Program-made: the position numbers and the translations under genes
Shown here: piece after piece, positions 10,884 through 21,799 of the stretch
Layout: every line of letters begins with the position of its first letter
Position numbering within the stretch: the stretch's first letter is position 1
The notes under the pieces: generated by a model
What the model was told of the DNA's origin: nothing
The model's database searches: none
What the model saw: only the letters and a program-made list of their open reading frames with translations
Source of the DNA: Datisca glomerata
Lineage: Eukaryota > Streptophyta > Magnoliopsida > Cucurbitales > Datiscaceae
Direction: 5' to 3'
NCBI GenBank assembly: GCA_003255025.1
Contig: QANY01013727.1
Coordinates: 700,499 to 764,498, forward strand
DNA length: 64,000 nucleotides

Positions 10884-11886
10884 ATGGCTTTAACAGGATC
10901 CCGTAGATATTATTTTCCTAGACCTACCCCTCATGACCTTTTATATGAAGAAGATTTTCTTCTTTCACAGAAATCTTATCATGACAAAACCATCTATGAA
11001 TGGAACATAGATGGTAAATCCGAATATCAAGTCTTTGAAAATATCCATAAGATGATTATATACTCTTCTATACGCAAACATAATGGTAATAAAGATCACC
11101 AGATCTGTCAGTTTCTGATTAATGGTTTTACAGGAATACTTAAAAAATGGTGGGATAACTGTCTCACTGATAGTCAACGTTTAGAGATCTTAAATTCCTT
11201 TAAGATCAACATTGACCCTATAACTGGTATCCAGACCAGAACTGAAAATGCTTGTTATACTCTTGCCCAATCCATCATCCATCACTTTCTTAGACCATGC
11301 ATTGTTAATACTGACAGACATCGCAAACTATTACAGAATCTGCGATGCCCCTCTTTAACCCAATTTTGTTGGTATAAGGATGTCTTTCTCACGAACGTCA
11401 TCCTAATAGTTGATACTAACACTGAACATTGGAAGGCTAAATTCATCAATGGTCTCCCAAATCTATTTGCTGAAAGAGTTCGTAAAAAACTCAGGGATAA
11501 ACATGATCAAATGGACATTCCCTAAGACCAGTATACATATGGCCATCTCATTACCCTTGTCATTGAAGAAGGACTAGGACTTTGCAATGACATGAAATTA
11601 CAGCATATGATCAAGAATCAAAACCTAGATAACATAAATGAATTGGGTGAATTTTACTATCAATTTGCCTACGATACTAAAATATAGTATCCAACTACTT
11701 CTAAATTTCATAGGACTTCTAATTATGTCTTACAAATCTCATAAATCTCACAAAAAATACTTTTCTAAAATGAAGTCCCAACATAAAGATGCGCCACATC
11801 TGAAGAAATTTCCCTTCAGTAAGCCTAAAGCCAAAGGCACCTGCTATAAGTGTGGGTTACTAGGAAATTTTGCTAATAAATGTTGA
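10884..11886 (+). pseudogene. Pararetrovirus capsid-like region with broken zinc knuckle
   Basis: Frame 10884-11525 begins with ATG and encodes a basic and aromatic protein with INGFTGILKKWWDNCLTDSQ, which resembles the core of caulimovirid coat proteins (a W-W-D centred helix). After a stop and frame changes, the 11638-11886 frame ends in a lysine-rich stretch followed by CYKCGLLGNFANKC. This has the spacing of a CCHC zinc knuckle, but the expected His is Asn. Coat proteins of this family pack the genome and use the knuckle to bind RNA. The ATG is in frame but may be an internal codon of an older polyprotein. Confidence 0.6.
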
Positions 11887-13260
11887 TCCAAATTTAAACG
11901 AAGGCTTAATGAATTATCTCTTGATGAAGAAACTCAATAGAGAAATCCTAAATTGTCTCTCTGAAAGTAGTTCTACTGAAGATAGTACAGCTGATGACTT
12001 TGATCATATACATGCATCTGACTCTCACTCATCTGCCACCTCTGACCAGCCCGACCAGCCTTGCTACTCTAAGACATGCAACATGATGACTGGAACCAAC
12101 TATTGAAGGCAATAGTTGAGATGAACGGTCTGGATCTAACTAGACCAGGTCTCGACGTCTTAACTGATACCCATCGATCTCTTCTCGCCACAGCTGACCA
12201 GATAACTGATTCAGAAATGAAATTAAAGTTTTTAGAAATGTGTTATAAGACTTATACTACTATTGCCCTTGAGATCATACCTATGGAAAACTACATTATG
12301 AAAGAGCTCTTAAATTGTATTCAACAAGACTCTTTACCTACCAAACTTGTTACCATTTCTGACCTGAAAAATGGAAATTAATACAATGAAGTCTGAAATT
12401 CAGCAGCTTAAGACTGCTAATCAAATCTTTTCCCAAGATCTAAGTCTCCTTAAACAATCTACTATCAAAGGAAAAACCCCTTCAGACTCAATTGAAACTT
12501 CCTCACCAGATCAGCCTAGTCAGACTCCAGATCATACTAGCCCAGATCAGACTAATCTGATTACTCCATATCAGCCTAAGGATAATAATCCTTATTTATA
12601 TATTCTTAACCAAGTCACTTTCCAAAAATGGCATACTAAGATTACCTTAGTAATCAAACCAGATTTCATCATTACAGATGTCATAGTCTTAGTTGATAGT
12701 GATGCCGATATGAACTGCATTCATGAAGGGTTAATCCCTATAAAATATTTTCAGAAAATCACTCAATCTCTTACAAGTGCTAGTGGTAATTCTATGCGTA
12801 TCCAGTATAAAATACTTGAAGCACTTGTATGCAAACTAGGTGTTTGCTTATCCGCATAATTTGTTTTAATAAAAAACATGATATAAAGTATCATTCTAGA
12901 CAATTCTTTTATAAATTCTATTATGCCTATTACCAGAATTGATACCCTAGGTATCGATACTGTAATTAACAATTCCGGTATTACGTTTGAATTCATCATA
13001 AAATCTATAAAGGAAGTTGATCTTGTCAAACATCTTATTGAGAATAAGACTAATCAGTTAAATTTTATACAGAAAGAATCAACTTTCTTACTATTGACCA
13101 ACATATACAACAACCTATAATACAAAATAAAATAAAAATAATTCTGTGTGAATTTAAAATAGAAATCTGTAGTGATATCCCTAATACTTTTTGAGAAAAA
13201 GAAACATATTATATCACTACCGTATCATCAGGATTTTAATGAGAAAAATTTTCCTACTAA
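11887..13260 (+). pseudogene. Pararetrovirus protease-like region, then truncation
   Basis: Plus-strand frames 11870-12106, 12076-12381 and 12371-12859 overlap in shifted registers. They give an acidic Ser/Asp-rich linker, a helical segment, and then FIITDVIVLVDSDADMNCIH, which matches the position and shape of the aspartic protease active site that follows the capsid in Caulimoviridae; the catalytic D-S/T-G reads DSDA here. Weak pol-like similarity continues in broken frames to about 13.2 kb and stops. Reverse transcriptase motifs are absent. Stops are frequent and no working product is possible. Confidence 0.5.
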
Positions 13261-13762
13261 ATCTAGATCTAGTTAGATAAAAAAAGAATATTTAGTAATA
13301 TGTAAAACAGAAATATAATCCCTTCTACGAAAAAATTTAATTCGACCCAATAAATCCTCTTGATGTTATACTAAATTCTATGTTAATAAAAATGTCGAGA
13401 TTGAAAGAGAATCACCTAAGTTAGTGATCAATTATAAACTACTTAATAATATTTTACGATGGATACGATGTCTAATATCTAAAAAAAAAAATTTACTTGC
13501 AGACCGTATGATTCCATAATATTTTTTAAATGTAATTTAAAATCAAAATTTTATCAAATACAGATAACTTAAGAAGATAAATATAAAATTACTTTTACAG
13601 TCGCTTTTGACTTTTATGAATGAAAAATATATATATATTGAGAGGATGAAAAATTAATAATAAATGAAATGAAATGATATTTACTTTTTATTCGCAGGTT
13701 GCGAGGGTTACAACTTGCGCTTTCCCTCCTTGAGATTCATTATTCTCCTCCCAACTCCTTCA
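13261..13762. other. AT-rich upstream region of the GT14 gene
   Basis: The stretch is AT-rich, with A(T)n runs at 13627-13640 (AAATATATATATATTG) that could serve as a TATA region. A T/C-rich tract ends in TTCGCAG at 13691-13697, a plausible 3' splice site for a 5' UTR intron ahead of the gene starting at 13763. The left part is probably decayed pararetrovirus tail. No further gene is visible. Confidence 0.35.
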
Positions 13763-14854
13763 ATGGTCTCCAACCAATTCGTGTTCGTCTTTTCTCTCCT
13801 CTTATCTCTTCCAATTCTCTTCCTCCTCTCCCCTCGATTCCTCCCGTCTACGCCCAAATCTATTCCAATCCCTGTCCCGGACGAGCTCGACGATCTCGCA
13901 CTTTTCAACCGTGCTACCTCTCAATCTAATGCTAACAATCCGTCCACATTCTCTCATCTCTCTACTCCTAACCCTAAGCTCAAGATCGCCTTCCTCTTCC
14001 TCACCAATACAGACCTTTATTTCGCTCCCATCTGGAACCGTTTCTTCCCTAGCAATTCCGATCTGTACAATCTTTATGTCCATGCCGATCCGTCCGTCAA
14101 CGTCACGCGACCTGGTGGCGCATTCCAAGGGCGTTTTATTCCTGCCAAGCGGACCTATCGAGCCTCCCCTACTCTTATCTCCGCCACTCGCCGTCTACTC
14201 GCCACCGCTCTTATTGATGACCCCGCCAACGCTTACTTCGTCGTCCTATCTCAGTACTGTGTCCCCCTCCATTCATTTAAATATGTCTATCACTCTCTGT
14301 TCGTCTCAAAGACCTTCGATTCTTCCTCCACAGAATCGGATCCAGAGTTGACTCGGCTAGGTGTGCGATTAAGGTACAAGAGCTTTATCGAGATTATTTC
14401 CAAGGAACGCAATCTATGGAAGCGATACAACGCCAGAGGTAGATTCGCGATGATGCCGGAGGTTCCGTTTGACAAATTTCGGGTTGGATCACAGTTCTTC
14501 GTGTTGACGCGTCGCCACGCGCTCGTCGTCGTCAATGATAGAACATTGTGGAGAAAATTCAAGTTGCCTTGTTACAGGGAAGACGAGTGTTATCCAGAAG
14601 AGCACTATTTCCCCACTCTTCTATCGACGGCGGATCCGAATGGTTGCACCCAATACACACTCACTCGTGTTAATTGGTCCGGAACCGTTAACGGACACCC
14701 ACATACCTATCGACCCGCTGAAATTTCAAAGGAGTTAATACGCCAGCTACGACAATCGAATCACTCGGAATCCTACTTGTTCGCCCGGAAATTCTCACCG
14801 GATTGCTTGAAACCGTTAATGGGTATTGCTGATTCTGTAATCTTCCGGGACTGA
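13763..14854 (+). CDS. GT14 family glycosyltransferase (BC10 / core-2/I-branching-like)
   Basis: Uninterrupted single-exon frame of 363 residues. The start is the first ATG in frame (MVSNQFVFVF); the frame extends upstream only through non-ATG codons. Residues about 5-24 are a hydrophobic signal anchor, giving the type II topology of Golgi enzymes. A short stem with DELDDLALFNRA (40-51) follows, then the GT14 domain at about 73-310: KIAFLFLTNTDL, YNLYVHADPS, FVVLSQYCVPLHSFKYVYHS, GSQFFVLTRRHA, an acidic DECYPEEHYFPTLL and the end segment GTVNGHPHTY. Relatives such as rice BC10 act in the Golgi and affect cell-wall or arabinogalactan glycans; donor and acceptor are not deducible here. Length is slightly short compared with the roughly 380-420 residues usual for plant members. 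The gene looks intact and is flanked by repeats. Confidence 0.92.
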   Translation: MVSNQFVFVFSLLLSLPILFLLSPRFLPSTPKSIPIPVPDELDDLALFNRATSQSNANNPSTFSHLSTPNPKLKIAFLFLTNTDLYFAPIWNRFFPSNSDLYNLYVHADPSVNVTRPGGAFQGRFIPAKRTYRASPTLISATRRLLATALIDDPANAYFVVLSQYCVPLHSFKYVYHSLFVSKTFDSSSTESDPELTRLGVRLRYKSFIEIISKERNLWKRYNARGRFAMMPEVPFDKFRVGSQFFVLTRRHALVVVNDRTLWRKFKLPCYREDECYPEEHYFPTLLSTADPNGCTQYTLTRVNWSGTVNGHPHTYRPAEISKELIRQLRQSNHSESYLFARKFSPDCLKPLMGIADSVIFRD

Positions 14855-16980
14855 TATTCGCAATTGGTGAGTCAATTCTGATTTTCATTGTCTGTTCTCT
14901 ATATATTGCTGCTAGAATTTGCGATTTTGGTGAGTTAACTTAAGTCGACCGTGAGCATTAACGACTGTCTCAGCAATTGAGTTTGATCTATCACCGTAAA
15001 TATGGATTGATGGTTTTGTATGTCCGCACTTTTCCTTGATGGTTTCTGGCAGGTTTGCTTCTAAAGATTCTTGTGTCTGTTTTTACCAGTGGACGAGAGT
15101 ATTTTCATGAAATGCTTGTCCATTCTGTTTCTTTGACCCATTTAACCAACGCATTCTTTATGGAAATCGATTATATTGATTTTCTCTCCCTCCGGACCAG
15201 CCTTTGGACTGTCAGGAACTAATTTTCTTTGCAAATATTGGTATCCTGACATGAAATTGTATAGTGCTTGCATTTTAACTATATTGCTTAACAAATATCT
15301 TACCTTTTAGTAAAATGAAGAGTGGCAATTTTTTCCATTACCATGTATGTATCAGATTTATCTGCTTAATATGACGTTACAAGGAAACTATTAACACGGA
15401 CTTGTATATATATTTTCCCAGTTACAAGGAAACTATTAACACGGACTTGTATATATATTTTCCCAGGTCCAAAAAGGATGACAGAGCTGAAGAATTTTTT
15501 CTCTTTGAGCCAAAACACTTGAATGGGGATATGGTTTCGAAGAGGCGTCAAAAAGTGCCCACAAACCCTATATGCCCGTAAATGTCCAGCCGAAAGCTCA
15601 ACCCAGCATCGGTCAGATCATATATTATGTATTTAAAGGAGAATAAGAAAGGATTTCAGAAAGACATACCAGTGATTGTAGAAAGCATGGTACTTGTTAA
15701 ATTCTTTTTCTTTTCCCTGTCTGCTTGATGCTGTAACTGTAAAAATAGAAGTATTAGCAGATGGGAGTGAATGAATCTTTTTGCTTTTTTGGTCTTGTCT
15801 AATGTCTTTTTGTACATACGTGAAGGAAGTGAAAAGTAACACGAGTTGAGTGATGGGAATGGAACTGGCTTTCTGGGTAATTTAAGTTTGGAATATTGAA
15901 GGAGTTGGGTTTACTTTGCCCATCTACTCTACTTCTTTGCTACTCGCTTTCTCTCTTTTTGTTCTTAATGCAAAACTAATAATATTAAATGAGGTTTTCA
16001 GATTTAACTTTAATATGCACTCAATTAAAGTGTTATTCATGTATTGATGACACTATTAAAAGCAAGGAAGATTTGAAAATTAGGAAGCGTGTTTTTATTA
16101 GTGAATGTGCGTACATTGAATGATGTAGTAGCTGTTAAAGAAAATGTTGATAACATGAAAAACGATAAATTGGTTAATCTATATCAGCACTTTTCTGCAC
16201 ATGTTTTCTCTCTTCTCCCCTTTATCTTCAGTTATCTTTAATTTCCTTTATATTTTTTCAGTTAATCGAAAACCTGGGTTGATCTTGCACTCGTATTTAA
16301 TTTGCTTTAGTGAATAATGCACGTATTCTTTTGACTATGTCTTCAAATGAGTTATTCATAAGTTGTTTGTGAGAGAGATACTTTGCTTACCAAACAAGCA
16401 ACTTACAAATTGTTTTAGAGAGAGAGGTCTAATATTTGTGTTATTTCTTTGGGGAAGGGAACCCAGATCCTTTTGTCTTTATTAGGTGGTTTGATTTTTG
16501 TTTCATCATAGGGTTGATTACACCAGAACTCTTGACCTTCTAGACTTGTACCAAACAGACCCTCACAAAATCATCGCATCAGTGTCCTCTGACGTTTATT
16601 TATTTTTCATCAATACTCATTACTGTCACGTTGGTCTTAAAAATAGTACATGACGAACACCCGGTCCCATTACTAGGCAAATAGACAATTTAACACCCCT
16701 AAATAAAACTAGGCCGTTTTTTGGTATTTTTTTCTCTTTCCTTCCAAAACGAAGTCGTTCAAAGCTATATTTAATCCACAATACATTCCCTCTCCTACTC
16801 TCGCTCTCTGCAAGCTCTCTCTCAGATGAAAGGTAAAGGACCTTTGTTTGAGTTTCTGATTGGAAGCAAAGCGAGGTGAGGCCTTGGGACTGTGCATTTG
16901 CTAGACCTCTGAGAATGTGAAAGATGAAGTGGTGGGCTTCACAGAAGCAATCGTGGTGTTTGCAAAGTGAAAATCAACGT
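14855..16980 (+). other. 3' UTR and intergenic region after the GT14 gene
   Basis: Twelve nt past the stop is a strong donor-like TTG|GTGAGT (intron would start 14867), and an acceptor TTTCTGGCAG ends at 15052. A 186-nt 3' UTR intron is therefore plausible. Further on are the 45-bp duplication (15376-15465) and T-rich, AT-rich DNA without a supported gene. Near 16800-16835 is a CT-rich tract (CTCTCCTACTCTCGCTCTCTGC and onward) that resembles a core promoter or 5' UTR, but no convincing coding frame follows it. Confidence 0.35.
15376..15465 (+). repeat. Perfect 45-bp tandem duplication
   Basis: Two identical 45-bp copies, 15376-15420 and 15421-15465, each beginning GTTACAAGGAAACTATTAAC and ending in TATATATATTTTCCCA. 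Because the base after each copy is G, both copies end in a pyrimidine-rich TTTTCCCAG, which looks like a 3' splice site. The lack of any mismatch points to a recent event. Confidence 0.95.
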
Positions 16981-17028
16981 TAAGAGGGTTGTTTGGTTCT
17001 TAGGAAAAACTCAGAATGTATATTTCGT

Positions 17029-17070
17029 CCCCCCCCCCCCCCCCNCCCCCCCCCCCCCCCCTCTCTCTGT
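17029..17070 (+). repeat. C homopolymer containing an N, followed by CT repeat
   Basis: Sixteen C (17029-17044), one N (17045), sixteen C (17046-17061), then a short CT repeat (TCTCTCTCTG). The N marks an unresolved base in a homopolymer and the true length is unknown. Any frame running through it is meaningless. Confidence 0.97.
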
Positions 17071-18079
17071 ACTTCTTAATGCACAGAAGCTTCTCCTTAC
17101 TGCAGAGTTCTCAACAAATAGACTCCCGACTACTCGTTTTTCTGCTACGTCTCTATTTCTGTCCAAATTTATAAAAATCTTTGTGGGGGAAGTGTATGGG
17201 AGTTTCTGAAATTTCTTTAACCATTCCCCTCTACAGAGAAGAGGGATTTTCACAGATGTAATTAACTCTTTAATTTTGGCACTGGTTTGTCATATCTCAC
17301 TGCCTTTTTGGCTCTTCTCATTGCTTCATTACCTAGAAGAGAGAATAATGATTTCGATTTTCAGGTTTTCTCATTTCGTTTTGAAACTTGATTATGCAAA
17401 TTTCACCCTAGAAATAAATGAAGCTTCCATGGCTCAAGAATTTGTCTTTCAGAGTCCCTAAAGAGACCTACCCTTTCAATTATAGTGTGACTCAGTGAAG
17501 ACGGACTTAAATTCGGCGTGTGACATTGGTTTTTAAATTTCTCATTTATTTATAAAAGAGACCACACGTGGTCACACTTTCGTTTAAAATGGACAAAAGT
17601 GAGCCCAAAGACTATTGGTGGAGAAAAAGTAAATCTCGAGGGCTTTAGTGCGAGCTTTTAAATATCGGAGAGTTGTTTGGTGTAAGTCTAAAAGATCATA
17701 GCGTTATAGTGTAATTAACTTTTAATTTTATTTTAGCGTTAGTGCAAATAGTAACCCTAAGCTTTTAACAATTAGTAAAATTGACATCTAAAATCAGACG
17801 AGCCTCAAACCTTAACTAAAGAAACATTTACTAAATTTTGAGCGTTCAATAAACGAGATGTATCTATGGGGTAAATAGTAAAAAGCAAAAACTTTCTCCA
17901 ATTTCAAAAAATTCTAGTAGATGATATTTGCTTCATCTTGTCTCCACGTTTCACCAGACTTCTCAAACACCATGTATATCTTCGTCTAAAACCGAACAAA
18001 AGTTACTAGACTAGGTGGCGAATATGGTAGTATCTAGAATGAAGAATAGAAGGTGAAAAGTATGCATACCTAAGATAGA
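17071..18079. other. Intergenic stretch without a supported gene
   Basis: The sequence is AT-rich with short open frames only. The one notable signal is TTTATAAAAGAGACC next to CCACACGTGGTC (about 17550-17574), a TATA-like motif beside a G-box-type palindrome. No coding sequence can be attached to it. Confidence 0.3.
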
Positions 18080-18610
18080 CTAGTTGGTGGATGACATGGT
18101 TGTGCACGAGATGCTCAACCTCATCAATGCATTCTCTAGATCCAAATAGATACTCATGCACTCCGCCAACCAAACTAAAACTTTATTTATGATTGAACGA
18201 GGAACATATTGCTATAACGTGATACCTTTCAGGCTAAAAAATACTAGAGCCACCTATCAACAACTGGTCAATAGAATGTCTCAGAAACACGTCAGACGAA
18301 CCATGGATGTTTACATTGATGATATGATGGTCAAGTTAGTGGCATTCAATATCACAGCCTTTAGGTTATTGAATGAATATGATATGAAGCTTAACGCTTC
18401 AAAGTGTTCATTTGGTGTGTCATCAAGGAGGTTCCTCGAGCATCTAGTCACTAGGCGTTAAATTGAGGCGAACCTCGACCATATCAATTTGGTACTAGAC
18501 ATGGTCGTGCCAAGGTCAATGAACAAAGGTTAAATGGTAGGTTGGCCAATCTGGGCAGGTTTATCCCAAGATTCTCTTAAGTGTCCATTTCTTCAACATT
18601 TTAAAATGCA
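18080..18610 (+). pseudogene. Gypsy reverse transcriptase fragment
   Basis: Plus-strand frame 18156-18461 and its flanks give GTYCYNVIPFRLKNTRATYQ and MDVYIDDMMVKL, the fingers/palm motifs of a Ty3/gypsy RT with the catalytic YIDD present. KLNASKCSFGVSSRRFLEHL follows, as in Tat elements. The fragment starts around a degraded LVDDMVVHEMLN segment and fades by about 18.6 kb after several stops. It lies on the strand opposite to the neighbouring Tat remnant at 19.0-21.5 kb. Confidence 0.8.
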
Positions 18611-19026
18611 GCAAGAATTTCAGATAAGACGACAGGTGTGAAACAGAATTCACATAACTCAAGAGATACTTAAAGTTTGCGCCTCTCTTGTCAAAACCCA
18701 AGGAAGAAGATGAAGGGATTAGCACAACGAAGAACTTGCATAATTTTAAAATCTAATTATTAAACAATTTAATCTACGCTAGAACGAATATAGAAATCAT
18801 ATTCTTGATGCGTGAACCCAAAATCAAAACTTTTTTCTTCACGATATGATTTCTTGATCTAGGCACTAACTCTCCTCGTCTACACACAAACACCATTGAT
18901 ATCATGAAAAGAATCGTCGCCAATTCGTCACCCACGCTGCCACTTGAAGCTGTCGTGAACCAGCGATTATCGTATGTCATGAACCATCGTGAACCGTGAA
19001 TTGATACCTAGCAGTTCCTTGATGAA
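18611..19026. other. Unassigned sequence between two gypsy fragments
   Basis: This is about 400 bases between the plus-strand RT fragment and the minus-strand pol fragment. A minus-strand open frame at 18774-18980 has no recognisable motif. I see nothing else. Confidence 0.25.
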
Positions 19027-21500
19027 TCATGCATCCAATATTCTATGGACTTCTTCGTTAATGGTTTCATTCCTGTCATAAGCAAACTTCCTTTGCTTCT
19101 GTCTGAAGTTTATCAACGGATCGATCACAGACATGCCATAAATGCTCCATACAAACTTCTGCAAGTTATCCTTTGGTAAGAGGATCAACTCATTTCTTAG
19201 CGGATCTCTGAGGTCTAAGCCTATGTTCATAAGCTTCTTGCAGTCAGACAAATGGATCAAGACCTTGACCATTTCCTCAATAGGTAGTGCATCTGAGGTC
19301 CACCCCTTTGTCATGTAATTGCTATTGATTCTCTTTCTACTTGAAGTTGATGTGGTAGAAGCTTTTGGCCAAAGCATGATCCCTAAAATCTCCATTATCC
19401 CCTTCGGAGTTTGGACCATCAACTTCTAATGGAAATATGAGGGGATTTCATCCACTGCATGCACCCATGTTCTCCCAGGGTCCATAATATCCATTTCACT
19501 AGGAAGTTTGTCATATCGAGGAAAATTACTAGAGCGTCATCGTGGGGTAATGTACACCGGCCACATCCTCAAATGGTATGCTTAGGCTACACTCTGAGGT
19601 ATCTCACTTAATTGAAAATATCAACAAACGAACAACTTTTAGGTGCCCTTTCCTTGCCGTGTTGGTTGGTCTCCCCACTGGATTTCTCCTGAGTATTCTC
19701 CTTGGGGTTTATCCTCATTATCTTTCCTCAGCGCTTACTCGCTTGTTCCATAAAGTATTCTTTTAAGAAACATTGCTTTATCAGGTGTTCTATTTACACA
19801 TTTACGCTTCTAGCAGTCTTTCATTCTATATCTGGTGGGTCCTTTGTTTTTAGGTGCGGAGGCTGAGGTAGGATGTGCTTTCCTTTAATATGGTGGACTA
19901 CTTCCTTCAAGCAGATAAATAAAGGCGGTAGGTCGATCTTTGTGGTACTCTCAGCCCTAATCTATCGACGACGCTTACCCTCTCCCATGACCATTTCCAT
20001 TTGTTTCTGTAATCTATCATGGCTTTTTTTGTCTCTGCCATCTTTCCTAGTCTTAGGGGAATTTCCGTGTGCTCTATCACTATTATTCACCTTTATTCTT
20101 GGAAATTTTTTTGTTTAGCATGATAAACTCATTGGCTTTACCGAGACACTTTGATAATGTCTTTCACCTATTGCGGTGCAAATACGTGTACACGTCAGTC
20201 CCTTCCGTTAGTCCATTCCCGAAGGCGATTGCGGCCACGATGACATCGTACTGGATTATTCCATTCTTCTTGCTCTTGAAAATTTTTATGTATTCCTCGA
20301 GGGTCTCGTCTCTATTCTAGACTATAGTGAAGAGAACATGCACTTCCTTAATCATTCTCCCGGTGCTCTCAAACTAATCTATGAAGAGAGTCGCTAACTG
20401 GGAGAAATAGTGTATAGTTCGAGGCTCTAGGCTACCAAACCAGGTTATCGTGACTCAACAAGCATAACATCCTATATAGCTTAGCCTCTGGAATACACGC
20501 CCCTAGCATCACCTGCTTGTAGAGCAAGATATGGTCTCTGAGGCCTGTGATGCTGTGGAACATTTCAAACTTCTAGAGGGTGAACCTCTTTGAAGGCGAC
20601 ATGGAGATGATTTCTACTATAAATGGCGATTCAGTCAGTCCCTACACTACTGTGGCTGAGAATCTGCTCTTATCATTATCCTTAGTGTCCAGACGAATGA
20701 CTTTTAAGTGTAGGTAATTTATCTACTCCACAACCTCATCTTTTTTGCTGATTTATATCACGTCTGTCTCCTTGGTCTTCGTGTCTAAGCCCCGACCTTC
20801 TACTCCCGACCTCATCTTGGGCTCTGTCAGACATGCGAGAATGGTGTGATTAATGTTGTAAGTGTTGTGACTCTCCCCTAATTTCCATTTCTCTAATATC
20901 ACCACGATGTGTCCGGTCGCGGTTGTGTTTATAGGGTGGCTTTTGACTCTGGTCCCCATTTTATCAAGTCGGGTGATCTCGTGTCTGACTATGGCTGTGT
21001 CTTTTATTTCTAGCACGACTCAAAACATGTTGACATCTTAGTGATCGCTTTGGCTTCCTCCCAGGCCTTTCATCATCTGCACTTCCTCTTTTGAAGTCTA
21101 CAATTTCATTGATCAGGAATTCCACCCCCTCAGTCATATTGTTGGGTTGTTATGCTGGTCCATTCACTGCTAGGACCATCGGTCCAATGTTCTGCCTTTC
21201 GGCTGGTTCTACTACATTTTTTGTTAGATTTTTTACTGACACGTCCTTGCGATTGTCATTTGCTCAGGACTAGCTCTCGTGTTCACCATAGTGACAATAG
21301 CGGGACTGAAATGGATCAAAGTTTTGATAAGAAGATCAGTGGCTTTCCCACAGACGATCCAAGCTGTAGATGTGAAGAATCTACAATTAAATATGTTATC
21401 ACATGTCACTTGGCGATGAACTCCTAAAGTGCCAGAAAAGAAGACTTGATGATAGTGTGAACTCGACACTGGTGTGGTGCCCAACCTAATACACTCTAAC
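19027..21500 (-). mobile_element. Second Tat-like gypsy remnant: LTR end, PBS region, gag, 5' pol
   Basis: On the minus strand from the right: LTR-like sequence; GGATCGTCTGTGGGAAAG at about 21360-21343, a degenerate form of the primer-binding/leader segment usual in Tat elements; the Gag start MVNTRASPEQ at about 21286; a Gag core at about 20650-20330 (ITGLRDHILLYKQVMLGACI and onward); and at 19422-19027 the linker before RT (KQRKFAYDRNETINEEVHRI). Frames are broken by many stops and shifts. The next part of pol would be expected at lower coordinates on the same strand but is found only as an inverted piece at 18.1-18.6 kb. Confidence 0.7.
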
Positions 21501-21799
21501 AATCAATTTAGTATGATGTTTTTAAGAATGGATTGGACACTGAGAGAATACATACCTAAATGAATGGGATTACCATACAAAATGTAAAGTTCTTTATGTA
21601 AGGAAATCGATAACTAGGAAACGTTAATGAGAGAACTAATTTCATAAGTCCAGTGTATTGACCATAGTGGGTCCAATTTCTCATGTATGTCTATGGTCTT
21701 CCCATTAGGCGGAAACCTTGTTGTTCCACCTACATCTATAGTTCTTGGATTTCTGCTAAATCTTCACAACAGTTATGCTTTTCTACCCAGTATTAAAAG
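21501..21799. other. Probable LTR debris before the LINE
   Basis: No coding frame. The stretch lies to the right of the minus-strand primer-binding-like segment, where the 5' LTR of that element would be, but boundaries cannot be set because no second LTR copy is visible. Confidence 0.3.

Larger units (their letters stand above)
7913..13260 (+). mobile_element. Endogenous pararetrovirus (Caulimoviridae-like), decayed
   Basis: Plus-strand segments show, in order: a broken open frame with WWDKF and KWWDKG motifs, a non-coding stretch with palindromes and a TATA box, a movement-protein-like region, a capsid-like region ending in a defective zinc knuckle, and an aspartic-protease-like region. 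This is the caulimovirid order (MP, CP, PR). The reverse transcriptase and RNase H expected next are missing; similarity fades at about 13.2 kb. Stops and frame changes occur throughout, so it is a fossil. Unlike the flanking gypsy element it has no LTRs. The genus is unresolved; Florendovirus, Solendovirus and Petuvirus are the groups I would test. Confidence 0.72.

Noticed and set aside
13715..13762. Sixteen-codon N-terminal extension of the GT14 protein
   Set aside because: It starts at TTG rather than ATG; the first ATG is at 13763, and the following residues form the usual signal anchor.
13708..14562. Minus-strand and alternative plus-strand frames over the GT14 gene
   Set aside because: They overlap an intact, motif-rich frame and have no recognisable domain.
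16827..16876. Short ATG frame (MKGKGPLFEFLIGSKAR) after a CT-rich tract, with a GTGAGG donor
   Set aside because: It looks like a first exon, but no second exon with a matching frame or family was found.
16967..17253. Open frames on both strands with poly-Pro and poly-Gly
   Set aside because: They run through the C homopolymer and its N; the residues are artefacts of the run and the frame across the N is unknown.
17545..17575. TATA-like motif next to CCACACGTGGTC as a promoter
   Set aside because: No coding sequence or transcript start can be linked to it in either direction.
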